Below are positions 27,675-37,818 of a stretch of 64,000 nt of DNA, piece by piece (positions within the stretch are counted from its first letter, which is position 1; every line of letters begins with the position of its first letter). A program made the translations under genes and the position numbers. Origin of the DNA: Hymenobacter radiodurans (GTDB lineage: Bacteria > Bacteroidota > Bacteroidia > Cytophagales > Hymenobacteraceae); contig NZ_CP037922.1 in assembly GCF_004355185.1 (NCBI RefSeq), positions 2,636,001-2,700,000 on the forward strand, given 5' to 3'. A model generated the notes under the pieces. It was not told the DNA's origin, made no database searches, and saw only the letters and a list, made by a program, of their open reading frames with translations.

Positions 27675-29761
27675 ATGCCGAAATTTGCCCCCCACCCCCC
27701 GAAAAAAGCCCCCCGGAATCGGTCCGTTGGTCTAAGTACGCTGGCGTTGTTTTTCATGATGATTTTGCCCCCGCGCTGGCCCAGGCACCCGATCCGTGGC
27801 GCATTGCCGCTGATAAAATTGACCCCAGCAAGTACTATGGCGTGACAGTGGCCAACGGCATGATTGGCATTGTATCATCGCCGGCGCCGTTTCAGGTTAA
27901 AAACGTAGTGCTGGCCGGCGCTTATGATCAGTACGGTCGGGGGCGGGTTAGCAATTTCTTGAACAGCTTTAACCTGCTGAATATGTACCTGGAAGTGGAT
28001 GGCCGGCGGCTGGGCCCCCAGGATGCGAGCAACTTTCGTCAGGAGCTGGACATGCGCCGCGCCGCCCTCACCACCACCTTCGACTACCAGGACAAAGCTA
28101 CCATCAGCTACACTTACTACGCCCTGCGCCACTTGCCCTTCACCGTGCTACTGGATGTGAGTATTGTCGCCAAAAAAGACCTCGCCCTGACGGCGGCCAG
28201 CGTGATGGAAACTCCGGACGCGCTGCGCGATGCCCAGAACTACTATAATGAGATTGACCGGCCCCACGTCACGCTCAGCCTGCTCACTTCCTCGGCCCAA
28301 AGCCCCACGGGCAAGCTGCAGCTCTGCGCCTCCAACAGCTTTTTGTTTAACGAGGCGCACGGGCAGGAGCCCCGGGTGATCCATGAGATGTGGGATAACA
28401 ACATGCACCTGATGAAATTCAGCAAAAAGCTACCCGCAGGCCAAACCTACACCTACGCCGTAGCCGGCTCGTCCATCACCTCCGCCCACCATGCCGACCC
28501 GCTGAACGAGGCCGAGCGCCTAACCATCTTTGCCCGCCTTGAAGGCAAAGACCGGCTGCTAGCTTTCCACACCAAAGCCTGGAATGAGCTCTGGCAGAGC
28601 GATATTCAGATTGAGGGCGACCCGCAGGCCCAACAGGACGTGCGCAGTATGCTCTACCACCTCTACAGCTTTTCGCGGGCCGGCACCGACTATTCTCCCT
28701 CGCCCATGGGTTTATCGGGGCTGGGCTATAATGGCCACGTTTTCTGGGATACCGATGTGTGGATGTTTCCGGTGCTAGCGGTTATGCATCCGGAAATCGC
28801 CAAATCCTTGATAGAGTACCGTTTCCAGCGCTTGGAAGCGGCCCGGCGCAATGCCTTTGCGCATGGTTACCAGGGTGCCATGTACCCGTGGGAAAGTGCC
28901 GATACCGGCGTGGAGGAAACCCCAGTCTGGGCCCTGAGTGGCCCGTTTGAGCACCATATTTCGGCCTGCGTGGCCCTGGCCGCATGGCAGTATTACTGCG
29001 TAACTCAGGACAAAGAGTGGCTGCGCGAGAAGGGCTGGCCTATCCTATCCGCTACGGCCGACCTCTGGGCCAGCCGGGTGGAGCGTAATGGCCCCGGCCG
29101 CTATGATATCAAGAACGTGGTAGCCGCCGACGAATGGGCCGAAAACGTGGATAACGATGCTTTCACCAACGCCGCTGCCCAGGTAAACCTGCGCAATGCC
29201 ACGGCCGCCGCTAAGCTGCTCGGGTTGAAGGCCAACGCTGATTGGCTGCACGTGGCCCAGAACATCCCAATCCTGAAAATGGCGGACGGCGTGACCCAGG
29301 AGCACGCCACTTACAAGGGCGAAGGCATTAAACAGGGAGACGTGAACCTACTGGCTTACCCGCTTAATGTAATTACGGCGCCAGCTCAGATCCGAAAAGA
29401 CCTAGCTTACTACGAAACCCGCGTCCCGAATGAGGGCACGCCCGCGATGACCCAAGCCATCTTCGCGCTGCTGTACGCGCGACTCGGCGACGCCAGCAAG
29501 GCCAAGCTGTGGTTCAAAGACGCTTACGAACCCAACTTGCTACCACCCTTCCGCGTTATTGCCGAAACCAAGGGCGGCACCAATCCTTATTTCGCCACCG
29601 GCGCGGGGGGCGTTTTACAGGCCGTACTAATGGGTTTTGGGGGGCTAAATATTACGCCCACCGGTATCACCCAAAGCAAGACCACCTTACCCACGGGCTG
29701 GCAGTCCGTCAAGATTACCGGTGTAGGCCCCCAGCGCAAAACCTACTCCGTTGGCCGCTAA
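27675..29761 (+). CDS. Glycoside hydrolase family 65 protein, frameshifted in the signal peptide
   Basis: An exported GH65 enzyme; the family hydrolyses or phosphorolyses alpha-glucosides such as trehalose and kojibiose. The ATG at 27675 gives a basic N-terminus and a hydrophobic signal (STLALFFMMILP). The frame breaks at the C run 27768-27772. A sixth C gives PPALAQAPDPWRIAADKI and a protein of 695 residues. The catalytic domain shows GHVFWDTDVWMFPVL, YPWESADTGVEETP, EHHISACVALAAWQYY, and AADEWAENVDNDAFTNAAA, where a Glu is the expected general acid. GTG at 27842 is the first in-frame start without the correction. It is the third gene of the locus; specificity is inferred from the trehalase neighbour. 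Confidence 0.85.
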
Positions 29762-29854
29762 GGCGCTGTACCTCCACGAATACGACAGCCACCCAGCCAA
29801 TTTAGGCGCGCCGGGCCGGCCAGAATAGTACCAGACACTTTACTCTCCCACCCC

Positions 29855-31431
29855 ATGCGTAAGCTCTTTATCGCCGTCCTCCTGATTCTAGGGGCGCCGC
29901 TACCGCTCAATCCATTCCGCCCTCGCCGCGGCAGCTCTATCCTGGCTTGTTCGAGGCCGTGCAGCTAGGCCGCGTGTACCCCGACAACAAAACCTTCGTC
30001 GATGCAGTAGCCAAAAGGCCCCCCGCCGATGTAATGCAGGCCTATTTGCAGCAGAAAGGGACCCCAGGCTTCGACCTGAAAGCCTTCGTGGCGGCGCACT
30101 TTATTCCCCCGCCCGCAATTGGCGGCGAATACCAAAGCCGGGTGGACGCGGGCCTGCGCCACCATCTCGACACGCTGTGGACTGTGCTACAGCGCCAACC
30201 CGACACGCTGGCACGCGGAGCTTCGTCGCTGTTACCGCTCCCGCGCCCCTATATCGTACCTGGGGGGCGTTTTAGGGAAGTGTACTACTGGGACTCCTAC
30301 TTTACGATGCTGGGGCTGGCCGAAAGCAAGCGCACGTCGGTCATTCGCGACATGGTTGACAACTTCGCTTACCTGCTGGATACGTACGGCTTTATTCCTA
30401 ACGGCAACCGCACCTACTACCTCACCCGCTCACAGCCGCCATTTTTTGCAAAAATGGTGACCCTGCTAGCCCAAGAGGAAGGCGATGCGAAGACGATTCT
30501 GCGCTACCAACCTCAACTGCTACGCGAGTATACTTATTGGATGGCCGGCGCGGAAACCTTGGCTCCGGGTACGGCCCAAGACCGCGTCGTGCGCCTGCCT
30601 AAGGGCGAGCTGCTCAACCGCTACTACGACAGCAGCGACCAGCCCCGCGAGGAATCTTACGCTGAAGACGTGGCTGCTGCCAAGCTCAGCTCCCAGCCGC
30701 CGGCGCAGTTCTACCGCAACGTGCGCGCCGCCGCCGCTTCGGGCTGGGACTTCAGCACCCGCTGGTTTGGGGCCGATGGCAAGCTAGGCAGCATTCAAAC
30801 TACTGATATAGTGCCAGTTGATTTGAATTGCTTGCTGTATTACCTCGAAACGACGCTGGCCAACTCTTACCAGCTCCAGGGCAATGCGCCCAAAGCCAAC
30901 GCGTTTCTTGCCAAGGCCCAAAGCAGGAAAAACGCTATCCTGGCGTATTGCTGGGATGCTAAGGCCGGATGGTTCGTCGATTATAATTTTCGGACCCAGC
31001 TACGTTCACCTCAGCATACGCTGGCGGCAGTCTATCCCCTGGAGTTTGGCATAGCTACCGAGCCCCAGGCCAAGCGCATAGCGAAAGGCCTGCAACGGGA
31101 CTTTCTGGAAGCTGGCGGCCTCATTACTACCCGCCGCGGCGGAGGCCAGCAGTGGGATGCTCCCAATGCGTGGGCACCACTGCAATACATGGCCATCGAC
31201 GGACTGGAGCGGTACCAGCAAGGGGCCCTGGCCCGCACCGTGGCTACCCGTTGGATTGGCCTGAATAGCGAGGTGTTCGAGCAGACCGGTAAGCTGATGG
31301 AGAAGTACAATGTGGTGGATACCAAGCTAAAAGCCGGAGGTGGGGAATATCCCCTCCAGGACGGCTTCGGCTGGACCAACGGTGTGCTCCTCAAGCTGAT
31401 GAATAAATATACACCCGAAAAATCCTTCTGA
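29855..31431 (+). CDS. Trehalase, glycoside hydrolase family 37, frameshifted in the signal peptide
   Basis: Hydrolyses alpha,alpha-trehalose to glucose, probably in the periplasm. Both trehalase signatures are present: VPGGRFREVYYWDSYF (about residue 140) and QWDAPNAWAPLQYMAIDGL (about 430). The ATG at 29855 starts a signal peptide (LFIAVLLILG). The G run 29891-29894 is one base short. A fifth G gives LGGAATAQSIPPSPRQLYPGLFEAVQLGR and 525 residues. It is the last gene of the SusC-SusD-GH65-GH37 unit, 93 bases after GH65. Confidence 0.9.
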
Positions 31432-31656
31432 TGGGGTTATTTGTCGGGCAACGGCGCGTTACCGCGGCCAACCCCGGCGGCCTAGAGTGGCCGGGCGCAG
31501 GTGGTAACTATGCTATGGCGCGGGTCTTCCTACTGCCTATACAGCCGATCATAATATCCCTGTAAGGAAGGATCGGGGACCGATAACCGGTTTCTGTATC
31601 GCTACTAAGCTAGAATCGTACTTGCCCGTTTTGAACACTGATACTACGCCTACCCT

Positions 31657-33711
31657 TTACCCGCTTCGTGGAATAACCGTGCCCAGCATACCACCCAGTT
31701 GGTTATCCATCTGCTTCAGCAGTTTGATAGCGTGCAGGGTTTCCATCAGGTCAGCCTCGTTCATGGGCTGGCGCAGGGCGTCGAGGCGAGTGGCCAGTTC
31801 GCGCTGCACGGTGCACTTGTTGAGGCGAAGCACGGCGTTGTCGCAGGCTTGCTGAAGCAAGTCAATCTCGCGGGGCACATAAATCTGGTGGGTGGTCCAG
31901 TTCGGGCTGAGCTCGTATTTCTCAGTAGCCAAGTCGCTCACTAATTGGCGGATGTCGCCGCGGCCGTGCTGAATGAGAGTGCGCACATCGGGCCAGCGCC
32001 CCTGCTCCATTTCGGTGCGACAGAGGTGAAGCAAGTCGGCATAAATGGGCGTGAGAAACACGTTTTCTTCGAGCTGGCCAAACAGGTATTGCGCTACGCT
32101 CACTTCCGGCGCCAACTGTTGGGGAGCGTAGAGCAGAATTAGTCGCACGATTTCCCGCTCGCAGGCTTGCAACACATCAGGCACGGGCTCTACTTCCTCG
32201 GCAGTGCCAGCGTCGGGGGCCTGGGGGGCAAAAGTGTCGGATGGCGCCCCGTACATGGCCGCTTCAGCCTCCTCTTCCAACGAAAGCGGCCGTGAGTTAG
32301 CGTAAGGCTTTTGGCTTTGGGAGCGCGAGTCGGGCTGGCTGGTGGGCGATGCGGCAGCCGTCTGGGGGGCATTTTTGCCCCCTGCGTTCTTTACAAGCTT
32401 GTTATATTCGGTAATAAGTACTTGCTCATCAATGCCGAACGTACCCGAAGTCTGCTGCAGGAACACCTGCCGCTTGATTGGGTCGGGTACCTTGGCGATG
32501 CTCTGGAGCACATCCCGGATGGCTTCGGCTTTCTTCACCGGGTCCTGGGCCGCTTCGCGGGCCACGAGGTCAGTTTTGAAGCTAATGAAGTCCTTGCTGT
32601 GGTTTTCGAGGTGCTCGCGGAAGCGCTGGTCGCCTACTTTGCGGATGTAGCTGTCGGGGTCGTCGCCGTCGGGAAAGAGCACCACGCGCACATTCAAGCC
32701 GCCTTCCAGAATCAGGTCGATACCGCGCAACGAGGCCCGAATGCCAGCCGCGTCGCCGTCATACAGCACCGTCACATTATCCGTGTAGCGAGCAATAAGG
32801 CGTATCTGGCTCTCCGTAAGCGAAGTACCCGAGGAGGCCACCACGTTCTTAATGCCGCCCTGATGCAGACTAAGTACATCGAGGTAGCCTTCCACTAAGT
32901 AACAGGTTTCCTCCGCCCGAATCGCTTGCCGTGCCTGATACATCCCATACAGCACATCCGACTTATGGTAAATATCCGACTCGGGCGAGTTCAGGTACTT
33001 GGCCGTCTTATCATTAGCCTTCAGCGTGCGCGCCCCAAAACCGATGGTACGGCCGGCCACGTTGTGAATCGGGAACATGACCCGGCCCCGGAAACGGTCG
33101 TAACGCCGGCCCGTGTCCTGACCTTGGTCGTCATCTTTCTTAATGACCAGGCCCGTTTTTTCCAGGTATTTCCGCTCGTAGCCGGCTTTTTCAGCTGCTT
33201 TCAGCAAATCATCCCACAAATCAAGCGAGTAGCCCAGCTCGAAAGTTTGAATAGTCTGCTGATTCAGACCGCGCTGGCGCAAATAGCTTAGCCCGATACT
33301 CTGCCCCTCTTCCGACTCCAGTAGGAGCTTATGGTAGTGGTCTTTGGCCCAGTTGGAGATGATGAACTGAGAGTCTTTCTCATTCTGAACAAGCTGCTGC
33401 TCAGGCGTTTTCTCTTCCTCCTGAATTTCAATACCGTACTTTTTCGCCAGATACTTAAGCGCCTCTACATAGCTGCTGCCCTCAATATCCATGATGAACT
33501 GCACCACCCCGCCGGCCTTACCACAGCCGAAACACTTATACAGCCCCTTGGCCGGCGCTACCGAGAAAGAGGGCGACTTTTCGTGGTGGAATGGGCAGCA
33601 AGCCCACATATTCTGGCCCTTGCGCTTGAGGCTCACAAAGTCGCCAACCACCTCTACGATGTCAGCTAAGTGCAGAATTTGATCAATAGTTTCTTTGGGA
33701 ATGCGGGCCAT
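31657..33711 (-). CDS. dnaG: DNA primase
   Basis: Makes RNA primers at the replication fork. The 684-residue protein has the CHC2 zinc finger near residues 38-65 (CPFHHEKSPSFSV, then YKCFGCGKAGG). The primase core follows with GFGARTL and NSPES, and the Toprim domain has YLVEGYLDVLSLHQGG and TVLYDGDAAGIRAS, including the acidic metal-binding residues. The C-terminal third, after a Pro/Gln/Ser-rich linker near 450-500, is the DnaB-interaction domain. A TACCTTTG box sits only a few bases before the ATG (33717-33724), so its mRNA may be nearly leaderless. Single gene. Confidence 0.97.
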   Translation of the reverse strand: MARIPKETIDQILHLADIVEVVGDFVSLKRKGQNMWACCPFHHEKSPSFSVAPAKGLYKCFGCGKAGGVVQFIMDIEGSSYVEALKYLAKKYGIEIQEEEKTPEQQLVQNEKDSQFIISNWAKDHYHKLLLESEEGQSIGLSYLRQRGLNQQTIQTFELGYSLDLWDDLLKAAEKAGYERKYLEKTGLVIKKDDDQGQDTGRRYDRFRGRVMFPIHNVAGRTIGFGARTLKANDKTAKYLNSPESDIYHKSDVLYGMYQARQAIRAEETCYLVEGYLDVLSLHQGGIKNVVASSGTSLTESQIRLIARYTDNVTVLYDGDAAGIRASLRGIDLILEGGLNVRVVLFPDGDDPDSYIRKVGDQRFREHLENHSKDFISFKTDLVAREAAQDPVKKAEAIRDVLQSIAKVPDPIKRQVFLQQTSGTFGIDEQVLITEYNKLVKNAGGKNAPQTAAASPTSQPDSRSQSQKPYANSRPLSLEEEAEAAMYGAPSDTFAPQAPDAGTAEEVEPVPDVLQACEREIVRLILLYAPQQLAPEVSVAQYLFGQLEENVFLTPIYADLLHLCRTEMEQGRWPDVRTLIQHGRGDIRQLVSDLATEKYELSPNWTTHQIYVPREIDLLQQACDNAVLRLNKCTVQRELATRLDALRQPMNEADLMETLHAIKLLKQMDNQLGGMLGTVIPRSG

Positions 33712-33964
33712 AAAGGCAAAGGTAATACCGCTCCGCCCGGAAGTAATACCAAGCTCAAGCTTGGTGCTCTCGTTAGTTAACTGTAGCTGCCGTTGACCGC
33801 AATTCTTTATCCTAGGTAGTACCCACCGATTTGAGATTTACCCACTAAGTCCAGCGGCAGTATAAACTGCGCATCCGTCTGCAAAGCGGCAAGGAAATGG
33901 TGCAAACTACGCTGGCAATAATCTGGGGGTAGCCGGTTGGGGGGCAAATTATGACTGTAGCGCG

Positions 33965-35200
33965 TTAATAATTGTGGCTAGCGGTGGTTTCGGGAATAAT
34001 GACAATGTAATCGTAGCCTAAAATGATGGCTTCCAGCTTCTGGTTAGTTACCTGAAGCTTATCGGTGAGGATAGCGCGGCGCGTAGGGCGCAAGTCGACT
34101 ACGTTCCAAGCCGCGTTGGTCGCGGGCAGGAAAGGCTTGAGGTAGGCTTCTTCAGCGTAGGAATAAGGAGCAACGTTCTTGCTGAAATCGTCCGGATTTT
34201 CTCCTGCCACCTGTGTGCCCTGCTTACCCATAATCATAATGTGCAAAGACTTCTGGTCCTGGGCATCGGCCAAATTAGTAACCAGATTTCCCACGTCGGA
34301 AATACCGGCCCAAGGGCTCAGATTACGCGCCATATGGCTGGCTCCGAACTTGAATAGCATTTTGGGCAATGGCTGACTAGGCCGTTGCGAGTAAGCTTGT
34401 AGTCCTTGTAGCAGATTACGCTTCATCAAATTGATCCGCTCCTGATGGCCGCCGGTGCGCTGTCGTTGTGCTTGGTAGATAGTATAGCTAGCCACGAAAT
34501 CCCGCACCATTTTCTGCACTTTTGGACTTTCCATTTTTGTGAAGCTCCGCAAGCTGTCAATGCCGGATTGGCGCAGAAAGCTCATTGTGCCCGTGTTCGT
34601 ATTCCCTACCATACTAGCCCGGTCGCGGGCTTGATAAGCCACGGCACGTTGCTGCAAATAAAGCTTGGCAGGTTTGCTTTTCACTTCCGCGGCCAGCAGT
34701 TCAAAAAGGCGTCCTGAAAAGGCTCCACCCACCTGTTCAATCCCCATCAAGATTACTTGCTGAGAGCGGAGGTAACGAGCCAACTCAAATTCTTCAGCCC
34801 AACTGAAAAACGATAATGCTCCTGGGTGCTGCCGCTCAAACGCAGTTGGTAAGGCGGGCTGAGCTGTTAAACGGGTAACCTCCTGCGCCTGATACTCATC
34901 AACCTCACTCACGTACACGGCTGGCTTAAGCTCTCGAGCCACTGCCGTAGTAAAAACTGGTATCTGGGCCATACCATGGTCTTCCCCTACCAGCACGAAC
35001 TGGCTTATCTGGATGTCGTGCTGTAGCTTTTCCCAGCCAGGCCCTGAAAATTGGGGGCCATTTTGTGTGAGAGAATAATGATTTCTCTCTACCAAACGGG
35101 TAAGGGTACTATCCTGAGCCTGAGTACGGCTACCAACTAGACCAGCCAGAACCACGAAAATAACGTAACGGAAGCTCCTTTTAGCTTGAAGATGAGGCAT
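33965..35200 (-). CDS. Exported EreA/TIKI-fold protein, putative hydrolase
   Basis: A 411-residue protein with a signal peptide (RYVIFVVLAGLVGSRTQA) from the ATG at 35200; an upstream ATG at 35239 adds only a polar stretch. The motif FVLVGEDHGMAQIPVF, with Glu-Asp-His, and the later KFGASHMARN with a conserved His resemble the erythromycin-esterase/TIKI/ChaN superfamily active site. These proteins use a Glu/His pair, sometimes with metal. No substrate can be assigned. The gene stands alone between dnaG and the divergent mrp. Confidence 0.7.
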   Translation of the reverse strand: MPHLQAKRSFRYVIFVVLAGLVGSRTQAQDSTLTRLVERNHYSLTQNGPQFSGPGWEKLQHDIQISQFVLVGEDHGMAQIPVFTTAVARELKPAVYVSEVDEYQAQEVTRLTAQPALPTAFERQHPGALSFFSWAEEFELARYLRSQQVILMGIEQVGGAFSGRLFELLAAEVKSKPAKLYLQQRAVAYQARDRASMVGNTNTGTMSFLRQSGIDSLRSFTKMESPKVQKMVRDFVASYTIYQAQRQRTGGHQERINLMKRNLLQGLQAYSQRPSQPLPKMLFKFGASHMARNLSPWAGISDVGNLVTNLADAQDQKSLHIMIMGKQGTQVAGENPDDFSKNVAPYSYAEEAYLKPFLPATNAAWNVVDLRPTRRAILTDKLQVTNQKLEAIILGYDYIVIIPETTASHNY

Positions 35201-35408
35201 AGTAGCAAGAGTAAGTTGGCGGCGCGTCAAAGTGGGCATCAGGAGACGTTGATTTGGATGCCGGAAGCTAGCACAAATTACAATTGAGAGCGTAAGAGCT
35301 AATCCCTAAGGTATAGCGCGAGCAGCGAGCAAGTTCCTTCTACACTGGCGCGCACGGAGTGCTACTCTATTCCACTTACTTTTTCAACCTCTGCCTACGT
35401 TTCTGGGT

Positions 35409-35416
35409 TATCTTTG
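35409..35416 (+). promoter_or_regulatory. Candidate -7 box of mrp
   Basis: TATCTTTG matches TAnnTTTG exactly and ends 19 bases before the mrp start codon. The -33 half is not clear; TTTTC occurs at the expected distance. Confidence 0.45.
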
Positions 35417-35435
35417 TATCCTGATTCCTGAACTT

Positions 35436-36539
35436 ATGGCTATTACCCAAGAAGACGTACTGCGTGCCCTCAGCTACGTGGAGGAGCCTGACCTAGGCAA
35501 AGACCTGGTGACGCTCAACATGATTGAGGACGTGCGCATCGACGGCCTGAACGTTTCGTTCTCCGTCATTCTCACCACTCCCGCCTGCCCGCTCAAAGAG
35601 CTGATTCACAACGCCTGCGTGCGCGCCATTCATACCATGGTGGACAAAAACGCGGTAGTGAATGTGAACCTCACTTCCCGTGTAACCACGGCTAGGGCCG
35701 CCAACTCGGCTATCCTTAGCGGGGTCAAAAACATCATCGCCATTGCTTCTGGCAAAGGCGGTGTGGGCAAAAGCACGGTGACAGCCAATCTGGCTATTGC
35801 GCTTGCTCGCACTGGTGCTAAAGTAGGCCTCATCGACGCCGATATTTCCGGCCCGAGTATGCCCACCATGTTTGGTCTGGAAGATTCTCGCCCCCACGTA
35901 TTTCAAACGCCAGAAGGCAAAAACCTCATTTTGCCCATCGAAAAATTCGGTGTGAAGCTTATGAGCATTGGCTTTTTGGCCCCCAGCGACAATGCTATTG
36001 TGTGGCGCGGTCCCATGGCTTCGTCGGCGCTCAAGCAGTTTATTTCGGAGGTTGATTGGGGTGAGTTGGATTACCTGCTCATCGATATGCCCCCCGGAAC
36101 CTCCGACATTCACCTGACGCTGGTGCAAACCGTGCCAGTCACTGGCGCCCTCATCGTGACCACGCCCCAGAAAGTGGCGCTGGCCGATGCGCAAAAGGGT
36201 TTGCAGATGTTCCGCCAGCCCCAGATCAACGTGCCCGTACTGGGCGTAGTTGAGAACATGGCGTGGTTTACGCCGGCCGAACTACCCGAAAGCAAGTACT
36301 TCATTTTCGGAGAAGGCGGCGGTAAAGCCCTCGCCGACAAGCACGAGGTACCGCTCATAGGTCAGATTCCGTTGGTACAGAGCATCCGCGAAACCGGCGA
36401 CCAGGGCGCACCCGCTATTACGCAGGAAGGAACACCTGCTGCGGCGATTTTTGAGCAGGTTGCTGAAGAGGTAGCCCGCCAGATTTCTATCCGCAACGCT
36501 GTTGCCCCGCGCACGCAAGTAGTCGAAATGACGCGCTAA
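35436..36539 (+). CDS. Mrp/NBP35-family Fe-S cluster carrier ATPase
   Basis: A cytoplasmic P-loop ATPase that carries and transfers Fe-S clusters (ApbC/Mrp). The N-terminal MIP18/DUF59 domain (about 1-95) contains LTTPACPLKELI. The deviant Walker A motif ASGKGGVGKST is near residue 108, followed by GLIDADISGPSMPTMFG and LLIDMPPGTSDIHL. The Cys pair usually found as CxxC near residue 285 is not present here; the region reads ENMAWFTPAELPESKYFIFG. That is common in Bacteroidota members but weakens a direct cluster-binding claim. An nfu gene follows 173 bases downstream. Confidence 0.92.
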   Translation: MAITQEDVLRALSYVEEPDLGKDLVTLNMIEDVRIDGLNVSFSVILTTPACPLKELIHNACVRAIHTMVDKNAVVNVNLTSRVTTARAANSAILSGVKNIIAIASGKGGVGKSTVTANLAIALARTGAKVGLIDADISGPSMPTMFGLEDSRPHVFQTPEGKNLILPIEKFGVKLMSIGFLAPSDNAIVWRGPMASSALKQFISEVDWGELDYLLIDMPPGTSDIHLTLVQTVPVTGALIVTTPQKVALADAQKGLQMFRQPQINVPVLGVVENMAWFTPAELPESKYFIFGEGGGKALADKHEVPLIGQIPLVQSIRETGDQGAPAITQEGTPAAAIFEQVAEEVARQISIRNAVAPRTQVVEMTR

Positions 36540-36606
36540 TATGAGCCCCAAAGTTGTTTTTTGGTATGCGCAAGGCCTTATCCGAACTTCCGAACCTTCC
36601 GATTGG

Positions 36607-36639
36607 TTGGTTCTTAACCGGCTAAAAGCCTTACTTTTG
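36607..36639 (+). promoter_or_regulatory. Promoter of nfu
   Basis: TTG at 36607 is followed after 22 bases by TACTTTTG (36632-36639), an exact TAnnTTTG. It lies in the gap between mrp and the NifU-domain gene, which may therefore be transcribed on its own. Confidence 0.45.
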
Positions 36640-36712
36640 TCTTGCTAGTTTTTTGTTTGGCTGGTTGTTATTAATCAGTTGAATCAATAAAACCGGCATT
36701 AATCTGCGATTC

Positions 36713-37048
36713 ATGACACATTCTGCTGCCGTTGAAGAACATCCGCTGTTATCCCGCGTCGAGCAGGCCCTCGACACGATTCGTCCATACCTGGCTGCCG
36801 ATGGAGGGAACGTGCGCGTGCTGAATATCACGGACGATATGGTGCTTCAGCTGGAGCTTCTGGGTGCTTGTGGTACCTGTCCCATGTCGCCGATGACGCT
36901 GAAAGCTGGCGTAGAAGAATCGGTGAGAAAGGCGGTGCCCGAGATTCGGTCGGTGGAAGCTACCAACGCCACGCCGATGGAAGAGCAGCCCGCCGGCCAA
37001 ACCGGTCACCCTTTGCCCCCCACGCCCGTACCTACACCCCAGTTCTAG
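36713..37048 (+). CDS. NifU-like C-terminal domain Fe-S scaffold protein
   Basis: A 111-residue protein with one NFU domain. RVEQALDTIRPYLAADGGNVRVL opens the domain, and GACGTCPMSPMTLKAGVEESVRKAVPEI carries the CxxC that binds a transient Fe-S cluster between two subunits. The C-terminal 25 residues are a Pro/Thr-rich tail with no domain. It follows mrp on the same strand, so the two together support Fe-S cluster assembly and delivery. A hairpin follows. Confidence 0.93.
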   Translation: MTHSAAVEEHPLLSRVEQALDTIRPYLAADGGNVRVLNITDDMVLQLELLGACGTCPMSPMTLKAGVEESVRKAVPEIRSVEATNATPMEEQPAGQTGHPLPPTPVPTPQF

Positions 37049-37070
37049 AGTTTATTGCTTGCAATAGACA

Positions 37071-37108
37071 GCGCCCCGTTTCTGCCAATTTCGGCGGAAG
37101 CGGGGCGC
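37071..37108. terminator. Terminator after nfu
   Basis: Arms GCGCCCCG and CGGGGCGC, extended inward by a partly paired TTTCTGCC/GGCGGAAG stretch, form a strong GC hairpin 22 bases after the nfu stop. The following T tract is weak. Confidence 0.6.
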
Positions 37109-37279
37109 TCTGGTTTTGGGAATTTGAGAGTGTCATGTTTAAGACTTTCTGAAAGTGGCTTAAAGAAGTCTTTTTATTGTCGCCTCAGCACCAAATTTTA
37201 TCAAGTACAAAAAACCAAGAAAACAAAGTCAACTATTATTCTTTTAAAAGCATTTATAGGAATTCTTGATTTTAATATA

Positions 37280-37675
37280 TTAATAATATTTTTCAATTCC
37301 CAAATAATCAATTAGGTCAAAAAATAAATTATTGAATAACAAGCCTAATATGCCACTTATTCCGATGCTTATTAGTAGGAGTCGCGACAAATATTTGATC
37401 TTTACATTATTACTTGATCTCAATGCAATATAAAGGCCAAAAGGAATAAAAAACATGCAAATAGGAAGTCGAAATGCTGGGCTCAGCCCCCAAGCTCTTC
37501 CTTCTATAATATAGGACAAGGAGGTAATCCCGAAGATCATAATACTAATTAAAAAGCCAAATAGAATTTCTTTCAGCGCAATTTCTTTATCCATTATATG
37601 TTTTAAAACGTCAATCAAAGCTATTAGCGAAAGCACTAGAGCTCCAAGTAAAAAGGGCAAAATTATTATTCCCAT
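37280..37675 (-). CDS. Small AT-rich membrane protein, unknown
   Basis: A 131-residue protein with four hydrophobic segments, beginning IIILPFLLGALVLSLIALIDV and including LLLISIGISGILGLLF. It has a short charged stretch KHIMDKEIALKE between the first two. No family is recognised. Its base composition is far more AT-rich than the surrounding genes, which suggests recent acquisition. The 230 bases before it, up to the nfu hairpin, are also AT-rich and contain no other gene. Confidence 0.55.
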   Translation of the reverse strand: MGIIILPFLLGALVLSLIALIDVLKHIMDKEIALKEILFGFLISIMIFGITSLSYIIEGRAWGLSPAFRLPICMFFIPFGLYIALRSSNNVKIKYLSRLLLISIGISGILGLLFNNLFFDLIDYLGIEKYY

Positions 37676-37818
37676 TTTTGTTTAATTATATACAATAAGC
37701 TCATCATTATTGATGGTTTCAACTCACATTGACACTAGCTTGTAACTCATTGACGGCGCTGCCTATTAGCATGACTGGTCCCAAGTTATGTTGTGATAAA
37801 CTCGCGCTAGTTGGAAGG

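Noticed and set aside
27535..27735. 66-residue frame before the GH65 gene
   Set aside because: It overlaps the corrected start and signal peptide of the GH65 gene in another frame.
35493..36194. 233-residue frame opposite mrp
   Set aside because: Antisense shadow of the Mrp ATPase, with no motif.
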